From: Leptobrachium leishanense
Lineage: Eukaryota; Chordata; Amphibia; Anura; Megophryidae
Direction of reading: 5' to 3'
DNA length: 64,000 bases
Assembly: GCA_009667805.1 (NCBI GenBank)
Contig: CM019075.1
Location: 15,813,493-15,877,492, forward strand
In this document: positions 56,004 through 64,000 of the stretch, piece by piece
How positions within the stretch are numbered: position 1 is the first letter of the stretch
Layout of the letters: the number at the start of each line of letters is the position of its first letter
Translations under genes and position numbers: made by a program
The notes under the pieces: model-generated
What the model was told of the DNA's origin: nothing
Seen by the model: the letters and a program-made list of their open reading frames with translations, nothing else
The model's database searches: none

Positions 56004-58585
56004 GATTTATTTATAAAGGATTTTACCAGGAAGGATACATTGAGATTTCTCTCGTTTTCAAGTATGTCCTGGGTTCAAGAACATTGAAGTGTTACAGTTA
56101 CAGAAATACAAAGTAATACAATGCAAGATATTAAAAAAACAACACAAATAAACAGATTAACAGAAAATAAATATGTAGGAAATATAGTCACTAGGTTACA
56201 TGTTTACAGGTGCATTCTGTATTGAGGTATGTTAGTAAGGAGCTTTTGAGTGACTTAAGACTGGGGGAATATTTGATGGTGTCTGGGAGGTTATTCCATA
56301 ATTGTGGTGCTCTGTAGGAAAATGAGGACCGAGCCACTGTCTTTTTGTATTGTGGTATAGCAAGTAAGGTGCTGGTCCTGGATCGGAGGTTATAGGATGA
56401 GGGAGCTGCTGGGGGAAGCAGTCTATTCAGGTAGGGTGGCAGCTTCCCAGAGATGCTCTTAAACACCAGGCTGGAAAGGTGAAGGGTGCGTCTGGTATCC
56501 AGCGATGGCCAGTTTAGCTCTTTTAACATGTCACAATGGTGGGTCATGTAGTTACATTGTAGCGCAAAGCGGCAGAATGAGTTATACAATGTAGTAAGTT
56601 TATGAAGGTGTGTTTGCGGGGTGGCTGCATACACTACATCTCCGTAATCAATAGCCGGCGTAAGCATTTGCTGTACAATCTGCTTTCTTACCGCGGGACT
56701 CAGGCAGGATTTGTTTCTGTACAGGGCACCTAGTTTGGGGTAAAGTTTAGATGAGAGTTTTTCGATGTGGGGGCCAAAGGATAGATTAGGGTCCAACCAC
56801 ATACCTAGATATTTGAGAGAAGTGACTGTGGTCAGCATGCCATTTGATTTTGTCCCAACACATAGATGGGGATTTTGCAATTTGTGTAGTTTAGGTGCTG
56901 TTCCAAAGAGCATCGTTACAGTTTTGTCAGTATTTAAAAAAAGTTTGTTGTTTTTGATCCACTTTTCTACCTCTGTGAATTGTTCTTGCAGCACGGCCTC
57001 CAGCTGCGGGAGATTTGGTTTGCTGGTATAGATCAGTGTCGTCTGCGTACATATGTACAGTTGAGGCTTTGCAGATGTTGGGCAGATCATTTATGAATAT
57101 TGTGAATAGCAGGGGGCCTAGTATTGAGCCTTGGGGTACACCGCAAGGGACTGGGAGTGGGAGGGAGGAGCTGGCAGAAATTGACACATATTGTGATCGG
57201 TCGGATACATATGATTGAAACCAGGTTAGCGTGCGATCACCAATGCCAGAGTTTTTAAGTTTTTCTAACAAGATGCCATGGTCTACCGTGTCAAAGGCCT
57301 TGGCAAAATCAAGGAAAATGGCTCCAGTTAGGTTTCCTTGTTCCATCCCAGCTTGGATATCATTGCAGACTTTTAAAAGGGCGGTTGTAGTTGAGTGATT
57401 TGGACGAAAGCCTGATTGATCCGGGGTTAAGTAGTTCCAATATTGATAATAATCACGTAATTGTGTGTAGACACATTTTTCCAAGACTTTTGACATTACA
57501 GGGAGCAACGATATCGGACGGTAGTTGGATACCAAAGTACTGTCACCACTTTTATGGATAGGAACCACTCTTGCAGTCTTCCAGAGCTTGGGTATGTATC
57601 CAGTCGCCAGTGACTCATTTATTAGGGTTGCGACAGGATTTGCAATTGCTGGCGCACTGATTTTCAGCAGCATTGCTGGTATTTGATCAGGTCCAGACTG
57701 GTATTTCATTTTTTGCTTACGGAGAAGTTTAGTAACGACACTGACAGGCACTGGTCTAAAACTGAATTCCTGTCTGATACAGGGACTTTGCACAGTTGGG
57801 GGGGCCTGACCTGCATGAGGCCTCTCTGATTGCATGTCATTTCCTAGCTTGGCAATCAAAGTGGTGGCACATCCAACAAAATAATCATTAAAGGCATTTG
57901 CTACATCTAGGGGGTGTTGCAGGGTTTGGTTGTTTACTTTGCCAGCAGCTGGCTGGGAGTGGACTGGGGGTGCTTGTATGTTACTTATGGTTCTCCAAAA
58001 GTTTCTAGGGTTTGATATGTTATTGTTTAGATTTTCATTGAAGTAATGGGCTTTGGCCATTTTTGTTTGTTTTGTGCATTCATTCCGACATTTTCGGTAT
58101 TCATAGTGATCGTTCATGGAACCAGTACTCTTGAAATTTGACCACCGTGAATCTCTAAGCTGGTACATTAGTGTAAGCTCAGCTGTAACCCAGGGGAGAT
58201 GAGTCCCTTTTACTCGCACTTTACGCAGCAGGGCATGGGAATTCCAGACTTGCAGGAGCTCAGACTGAAAGTATTCAACTGCACAGTCTAGGTCTGGGAT
58301 TAGGTTTAGCCTGTACCAGGGGAGCTGTTTGAGATCACTTAGGAAGGATTCAAGAATAAATTTCTTGAAAGACCTGGTGGTTATTACCTTTGGGGGAGAT
58401 TTCAAGGCCTTAATTTTGCGCACGCAGTACACTAGACAATGGTCACTAAAGCTATTAGCAAGAACGCCTGCCTCCTGTATTCTATCAGGAGATGAGGAGA
58501 GAATCCAGTCCAACAAGGTATGGCTAGGGCTTTTCAAATTAATGCGAGTGGGGGAGGAGATTAATTTAGTTAGCTGCAAAGTTTT
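56004..58585 (-). mobile_element. L2-like LINE, 5'-truncated, relatively young
   Basis: A minus-strand LINE with a 3' UTR of about 190 bp (56004-56190) and one long ORF2. The 3' end GGAGATTTATTTATAAAGG matches the LINE copy at 3668. The 5' end stops inside the endonuclease region near 58585. It carries the single-copy progenitor of the 39-bp minisatellite at about 56186-56223. Confidence 0.88.
56191..58579 (-). pseudogene. L2-like LINE ORF2: endonuclease end, reverse transcriptase, C-terminal domain
   Basis: The frame from 58579 starts in the last part of an exonuclease/endonuclease (EEP) domain (LLDWILSS, NSFSDHCLVYC). It continues through the reverse transcriptase: RVVPIHKSGD, NYRPISLLPV, SGFRPNHSTTTALL, GAIFLDFAKAFDTVDH, GVPQGSILGPLLF and the catalytic YADD at 57038-57049. 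A single frameshift just after YADD (about 57015-57035) moves the frame to 57090-56191, which holds NTDKTVTMLF, KYLGMWLD and the APQLWNNLPD tail. Only this one break is visible in about 2.4 kb. Confidence 0.88.
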
Positions 58586-59179
58586 AAACAGCGAGCAGTG
58601 TTTATTGATGCTATGCCTTTGTTTATCTCAGTTAACAGTTAGTAAGTAGTGGAATTTTATAATTCCAGGCGGGGAGTGTGCTGACTAGAGCAGCCTGAGA
58701 ATAGTCAGTAATTGTAAGAGATAGCATTATAGGAATTGGGAACTGTCCCCTTAAGGGAAATGTCTTCTGGGAATTGTAGTTTTATTACATGTAGTCAGAT
58801 CTATGTGTCTAATTGGTGCTGAGAAGCTGTGCATGCTGGTAGGAAGAAGGGCGTGTACATCAGGAAGTAATTCCAGGACAAGCTGCAGCATGCTTCTCTC
58901 TACATGGGAGTGAAATTACCCTTTTTTCACACCGTATAAAAGGACAGAATATAAATGATCCAGATGAATCTTTTCAATGACTGTAAGTTTTGATTATGAA
59001 TGCCTGGAAATAAATATCTTATATGCCTTTCATTGGAGTTGAAGCTGTCTGTTTCTACAAAAGCCACCGTGGGGACAGAACAGGTTTAATAAAAAAGTTT
59101 TAAATTTTGCATGCGTCCCCCATGGGATCTGAAAACTTGTCCAGTGGCCCTCAGGTAATTTGAAAATGAGACCCCTGGG
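58586..59179. other. Possible LTR or promoter-like stretch
   Basis: No exon seen. A TATAAAAGG box at 58935-58943 and ATAAATAAATATC at 59010 would fit an LTR promoter and poly(A) signal, but I found no paired TG...CA ends or target duplication. Confidence 0.3.
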
Positions 59180-62100
59180 TTAGAAGGTTAGAGTTATCCC
59201 AGGGAGAAGATGCTGGAGGCGGAGTCGGCGCTGTCTGTGGAGGTGGAGAAAGTCACAGCACAGAAGGCGGCGGCTGAGCAGACACCAATGACAGAAGCAC
59301 TGACAGCCTCCAAAAAGAAGAAAAAGAAGGCCAAACATCTGGAGGCGGAGCCTAAGGACATTACCCAGAAGCCCCAGCAGCCAGAAGTCCCACCACAAGA
59401 GTCCAGGGAACAGGGAGAGGGGCCATCCCAAGGGAGGCAAAGGGATTAACCACCAGCATCTGGAGGGCAGAGATCTAAGCCTCCCAAGGGGGAAGCACCA
59501 CCCCTTGAGCCCTGGAAGAATAAACCGTGGTGTTAAAAATAACAAGTTGATGACCCTGGAAATGGATACAGAAACTTTGGAAAGAAAGTGATCCTGGTTT
59601 AAAGCTTCACCACGGCAAAGATGTTCAGCGTGCAGGCGTTCCAGGGATGTATTTTCTACTTAACAATTGTTTCAATTCCAGTGTGCAAGAGGTTTGGGGA
59701 TCTGTACTTTGCAACGACGCCAGGCTCCCCCTTCACCCAGTTCTTGGGTAGCTGTGCGTTTAGGAGAGAAGAGTGTTGAGTCCCGGTGGCAATGAGGAAC
59801 CTCCACACCCCTTCACTCTGGGGAATTCCTCAGGTATTTTATTTTACCAGGACCAACCCAGAAATTGCAGACGCTGCAATAGGCCAGGACACGAGGCCAA
59901 GGGCAGTAAGGCTTTGGCCTTCAGAAACATTCGGACAGATACGAAACGAAGGACTGTCCTCGACGGACGGCCTGTAACCTGTGTGGGGATCCTGAGCACA
60001 GGTATAAAGACTGCCCGAAGAGGACTTAAACCTATGCTGACATGGTCAGGAGCGGACTCTCCGCGACGGGCCTGCCCCCACCATCTCCGCAAAGGTAAAG
60101 AAGAAGGTCGAAAAGGATAAACCTGCACCCCCTCCCACCAAAGCATCCTGTGCCGAGGCGCTTCCACCTCCTGTCCTCCATCCTGTTCCCACCCCCTTCC
60201 CCCCTATTCTCCCCCCACCTCTTGTCCCTCCTTCTCCTCACCCCACCCTTCCTACCACCTTGCCCCTCTCCCTGCACCCCGGTCATATCTTTCCCACCCC
60301 CTCCATCTCTCCCACCCCATCCACAAGTCCCACACGGTTACGGCACCCATCCCTCTCCCTATCCCCACGGCAACTGACCCCTCCCAAGATCCCTAGCCCC
60401 CTTCCTTCTCCCACAGGTGACCTCACAGAGACCTTTGACAAGGTTGTAAAACCTCAAAAAAGGAAGCATAGAGGACAAGCCAAAAACCAGGATCAGACCA
60501 GCCTCTCTCCCAGCGAGAAGGCCACTGTAAAAAAGTCCATTAACCTCCCATACTCCCACAGCCCTGGCAAGAATTACATCTCAGATGAACAGATGCTTGT
60601 AGTGGACAGGGATGTCAACAAACTGATGGCGGACACCCTCCCAGACCACCACAAATGAGGACGACCATCACCAGCAACGTACATGGACCCGGGAGGAGAC
60701 CCCCCCCACTACGACTGGGGTACCAGTAACGTATAAGCCTAGGTGCTAACCTTCCTCTCCTCCTAGGATTATGCCATTGATTTCTGTCTTTACTATTAAT
60801 GTTACAGTTACAAGCATTTATAAAGCATCAACAAGTTCCGTAGTTAGGATGTGAAGGATAGACTTAGAAGACAGGCTTTCTCTCCTCCCAGACTAGTGAT
60901 GTGTTCATGTTGCAGGAGTTACCGTAACCTGGCCAGGGACTGACCGCATGGACCTTCCTTCTGGTCGGGTGGGAATGGGTGCAAGTCCATTGGGAACGCT
61001 ATACTCGTAAGGGGGGTCCAATTCATGACAGAGTCTGTTCAGGAGTTTGTCTGCAGACGCTTTTTGGTGGTAGATGGCTCTTGGGCTGGAGAACCTATCA
61101 AGTTCATCTCAGTGTACGCTTTCCCTGAGAAAAGTCAGCGGTTGGAACTGTTCCAGACCCTAAGGACCCAGCTCACGACCACTAGTACGATCGCCTAGGT
61201 GGTGACTTAAACTGTACCATCGAGGAGAACGGACGAAGCACGACAATGCATGGTAAGATTGATGTGACTGCTAGATTGCTTAGGGAGATGATCATGGAGG
61301 CCTCTCTGCGGGACGCTAGGAGCTTCATGGGTGGTGACACCACTAACTATACGTGGAGCTGCCCTGATGGCTCTGTGCGTTCCCGGATTGATTTTATGTT
61401 CACCTCCTGCTCGTTTGGGCACAGCCAGAACAACACCGTACCCTGTTACTTCCCGGATCACAGAGTGGTGATCCTGAAAGGAACCGTGGGAAAGGGCCCC
61501 CCTCCCGGACCCGGTTCCTGGAAGCTGAAGTGCTGTTTGCTCCAGAAGCAGGAGGTGGTGGAGGAACTGCGCTGCACTTATACCAGGTGGAAGGGAGACA
61601 AGCGCTTGTCCCTTTCCACCGCACGGTGGTGGGTATTTACAAAGGTGAGTTTCTTGCAATTAAAGGGCAGATGCCTTGTGAACACAAGAAAGAGGTAATT
61701 CAAAAGACAGCAATCTCGGCTGCACGTTCTGACCGACCTCCGAACCTGCATTCTGGAAGTGGTGTGGTACTGGAGGAAACCAAGAAGGGCCTGAAAAGGT
61801 ACTTTGAGGAGGAATCCGATCAAAGGTGGAGAATATGGAGAAGGGGAGAAGTGCAACGCCTTCATTTAGCCAACAGTCCTTTGTCCGAGCTCAGAGATGC
61901 AGATGATAAGATGTAGGAGGGTAAGGAGGGAGTCACTAAGGTGGTCTATAACTACTACAGTGATCTATCCCCCCCCCCTGAAGGTTACGGACTCACAATC
62001 CGCAGTCAGACTATTGTCAGGCTTTGAGAAAACTCTGAACGCTGAAGGTCTGACTTTGCTGGATGCCCCTATGAGCATGGACAAGCTTCAACCCCCCGTC

Positions 62101-62574
62101 AAATCCTTCAGGAAAGGCAGAACCCCGGGCAGCAAAGGTCTCCCCGGGTTCTTTATGTAACACTGTGGGACCTCGTGGGCCCAGACCTGCTGGACCTATA
62201 TGAGGGGAGGAGGGTTGCATGCCGGACACAAAGGGCATGATCATGATCCTGTACAAACGGAAGGGGGAGAGGTTGGACCTCAAAAATTGGCACCCCCATC
62301 TCTCTCATGAACGTGGACCAAAAGATCCTCGCAAAGATATTGGCGAGTCGGATGCGGAACGTACTCGGCAGGTGATCAACCCAGACCAAACCTGTGGTGT
62401 TAAAGGCTGCAGAATCGCTGACAGCCTTGCATTCATTCGGGACATGATCCACTACCTAGAGGATCGCTGGGTAAGGGCTGCTCTGGTCTGTCTGGACCTT
62501 TGACCGGGTGTCCCACGTGTTCATGGGTTCTGAGAAGGCTTGGTCTTTGGAAGAGATTCTGTGCTTATGTCAAC
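59180..62574 (+). mobile_element. Decayed L1-Tx1-type LINE
   Basis: Plus-strand fragments in order: an ORF1-like start (59210), zinc-knuckle motifs (CRRCNRPGHEAK near 59855, CNLCGDPEHRYKDC near 59973), a proline-rich segment (60180-60400), an endonuclease segment (GGDTTNYTW, RSRIDFMF, 61250-61560), and the beginning of a reverse transcriptase (FRKGRTPGS, NPDQTCGVKG, DSLAFIRDMIHYLEDR, 62100-62500). Several frameshifts and stops separate them. The order and wording fit the amphibian and fish Tx1 group of L1. It is cut at 62575 by a Gypsy LTR. Confidence 0.75.
61246..61698 (+). pseudogene. L1-Tx1-type endonuclease fragment
   Basis: A 150-codon open piece with IDVTARLLREMIMEASLRDA, GDTTNYTWSCPDGS, RSRIDFMFTS and YFPDHRVV. 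These correspond to the C-terminal half of an AP-endonuclease-like (EEP) domain, including the SDH-type histidine motif (here PDH). The upstream GGDLNCTIEENGR-like stretch at about 61200 is in another frame, so it is broken at the 5' side. Confidence 0.7.
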
Positions 62575-62846
62575 TGTGACAGACCAAGGCTGCAGGGGTT
62601 AAATATTATTGTGACACACCTGTATTGTATTCTGGAAGGGAGGGGTTGTGTCCCAACTGGTTTTTTTTTTCCTGTGTGTTTTTTTCAAATAAAGTGTCAG
62701 TTTGCTTTTGCTGCTCAACCGCTCTGGTCATGCCTGGAGCTTTGTAGAGGGAAGGTTTGGGGGCTGCTAAAGCTGGATTTCGGGGTCCAGCTTGGAGAAA
62801 GCATTTGACAGAGGCACACAGTCAGTGTGCCTGTCGGTCTGTCACA
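62575..62846 (+). mobile_element. 5' LTR of a Gmr1-like Gypsy element
   Basis: It begins TGTGACAGACC and ends GGTCTGTCACA, perfect 11-bp inverted ends, 272 bp. CAAATAAAGTG (about 62687) supplies a poly(A) signal. Right after the LTR, TTTGGTGGTGAACGGTGGG is a plausible primer-binding site (TGGTG start). The element is inserted in the L1-Tx1-type LINE. Its 3' end lies beyond the window. Confidence 0.85.
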
Positions 62847-62914
62847 TTTGGTGGTGAACGGTGGGATTTGCTTTCTACAGTGAGCAGTCCAAACCATCAC
62901 CGGGACAGCAGCGG

Positions 62915-64000
62915 ATGGAGCAGCGTTACATCGGCCTAAAGCAGGACACCTTCAAAGATCTGTTGGAGTCTCAAGGACAGATTGCCAGCGGCAACTCGAA
63001 AGCCACCCTAATCAGAGAACATATGGAGGGTGACCGTGCACAAGAGAGGACGAGTGAGCCTGCAGCAGGAGGGGTCCAGCCGACCGACCTTCAGAGGGAG
63101 ATCCAGTGGCAGCTTGCCCTTTACCCCACGGCTCCATCGCCAGAAATGATAACATAGATTGTGTCAAAAGCTACCCAAGTGCATCTGGCAGAGATCCAAA
63201 TAGCAGGTGGAGCGAGACCGGTGGCTGAGGTACAGAAAAGGAAGAAACTGCCGTTCGCAGCATTTCGTACCTTCCAGGACAGTCAGGAGGAGATCGACAG
63301 ATACCTGCAGGTCTTCGATGCACAGTGCGACCTGCAGGGAGTGGAGGAGGAGGATTGGGTGACGCTCCTGGTGAGCAAACTATCCAGTCGGGCACTGGAC
63401 GCCTTTGAGACTGTACCAGCAGATGACCGCAGAAACTACAAGCGGGTCAAAGAAAGAATTTTGGCCCGCTATGATATCCCCTGAGTCCCATCGACTGAAG
63501 TTCCGGCGTCTGCGGAAAAAGGAGAACCAGCCCTACACAGAACTGGCGCACCAGATGTCCCGAGCGGTGGATGCCTGGTTCACAGGCTGCCAGGTTCACA
63601 CCCTCACAGAGGCTGTCCAGCTGATCCTCCTTGAACAGCTCTACGATCAGCTGCCTGTCGAGACCAGGGACTGGGTGAAGGATAGGAAGCCTCTTACAGT
63701 AGACGGAGGGGTGGTTCTGGCAGAACCATGTACTGACATTGATGCCAGATGTACAAATCGGCCAGAGATTCACCCTATTCAGCGAGCCACTCTGGTCCCA
63801 GTCACCCCCCCTGCTGTGCCGGTGAGTCGATCCTCTGCCAGCTACCCGCTGACTCAACCGACTCCTGCACCCGTAGCTCATCAGAAGGGGCCGAGATGTT
63901 ACAGCTGGGACACATGCGACAACACTGTCCCCGGAACCAGAACACCTCACCCTGGAACCGAGCTCCATCCGGTTCCTCCCGAGCAGCCATTCACTGCATA
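62915..64000 (+). pseudogene. Gypsy gag (SCAN-related capsid), broken, running off the window
   Basis: The ATG at 62915 starts MEQRYIGLKQDTFKDLLESQ. One TAG at 63155-63157 interrupts the frame, which continues with LPFAAFRTFQDSQEEIDRYL, WVTLLVSKLSSRALDAF and YKRVKERILARYD. A shift near 63478 leads to YTELAHQMSRAVDAW, LILLEQLYDQLPVETRDWV and RKPLTV, the SCAN-like capsid C-terminal part. A degraded CCHC knuckle (CYS followed by HMRQHCP in another frame) lies near 63895-63935. Vertebrate SCAN domains are held to derive from Gmr1-like capsids, which this resembles. Not functional as it stands. Confidence 0.8.

Noticed and set aside
59180..59545. Leucine-rich minus-strand frame resembling a membrane protein
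   Set aside because: Antisense of the LINE ORF1-like region on the plus strand; no start context or partner exon.
60150..60660. Proline-rich plus-strand frames as a host gene
   Set aside because: They lie between zinc-knuckle and endonuclease pieces of the decayed L1-Tx1-type LINE and are better read as part of it.

Overview
The window reads as vertebrate nuclear DNA, most probably from an anuran amphibian. Phase-1 exons of an SRCR-domain receptor sit among a very dense and deeply nested mobile-element load: L1-Tx1-type and L2-like LINEs, a Gmr1-like Ty3/Gypsy gag, an SGNH-encoding tyrosine-recombinase-type retroelement, a Tc1 transposon, and hAT, Harbinger-like and piggyBac-like non-autonomous elements. 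The species call is inference; no marker gene is present. One run of exactly 100 N (42623-42722) is an assembly gap, so the two sides of it may not be adjacent.

Host gene. Six SRCR exons on the plus strand (2394-2711, 7167-7478, 8466-8783, 10583-10900, 11742-12053, 12227-12535) are followed by a transmembrane exon (14295-14423), a cytoplasmic exon with an IIYEEI motif (17013-17096) and probably a tyrosine-rich tail exon (24707-24888). Nearly all exon borders are phase 1, so the exons can be joined, skipped or duplicated without frameshift. The signal-peptide exon of this gene is not in the window. A separate phase-1 signal-peptide exon at 23068-23140 lies between the two cytoplasmic exons. 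It is either the first exon of a second gene of the family or an internal start. No SRCR exon was recognised downstream of it.

1-25 kb: the receptor exons with introns full of elements. These include a 24-bp minisatellite with an EcoRI site per unit, two hAT copies with perfect 8-bp target duplications, a LINE copy whose 3' UTR has grown into a 39-bp minisatellite with a 9-unit higher-order repeat, and a Tc1 fossil carrying a 1-kb insertion built as a >99% inverted duplication. 25-36 kb: a 2.7-kb nested hAT composite holding Harbinger-like MITEs, a 135-bp near-perfect palindrome, a 0.9-kb polypyrimidine array and a recurrent 0.9-kb GGGTTATTC MITE family. 36.6-40.3 kb: about 85 tandem copies of a 43-bp unit, each with the look of a complete 3' splice site. 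40.3-42.6 kb: the 3' end of a minus-strand Gypsy element. 42.7-46.3 kb: an SGNH-encoding retroelement with about 500-bp direct repeats, interrupted by a piggyBac-like MITE. 46.6-48.2 kb: a Tc1 element whose transposase has a single stop codon. 49-51.8 kb: a 71-bp array broken by two solo LTRs with perfect 5-bp duplications. 53.8-55.1 kb: two more minisatellites. 56-58.6 kb: a fairly young L2-like LINE. 59.2-64 kb: a decayed L1-Tx1-type LINE into which a Gmr1-like Gypsy element has inserted.

Apart from the receptor exons, no host protein-coding exon could be supported. Almost all other long open frames are tandem-repeat artefacts or transposon proteins.
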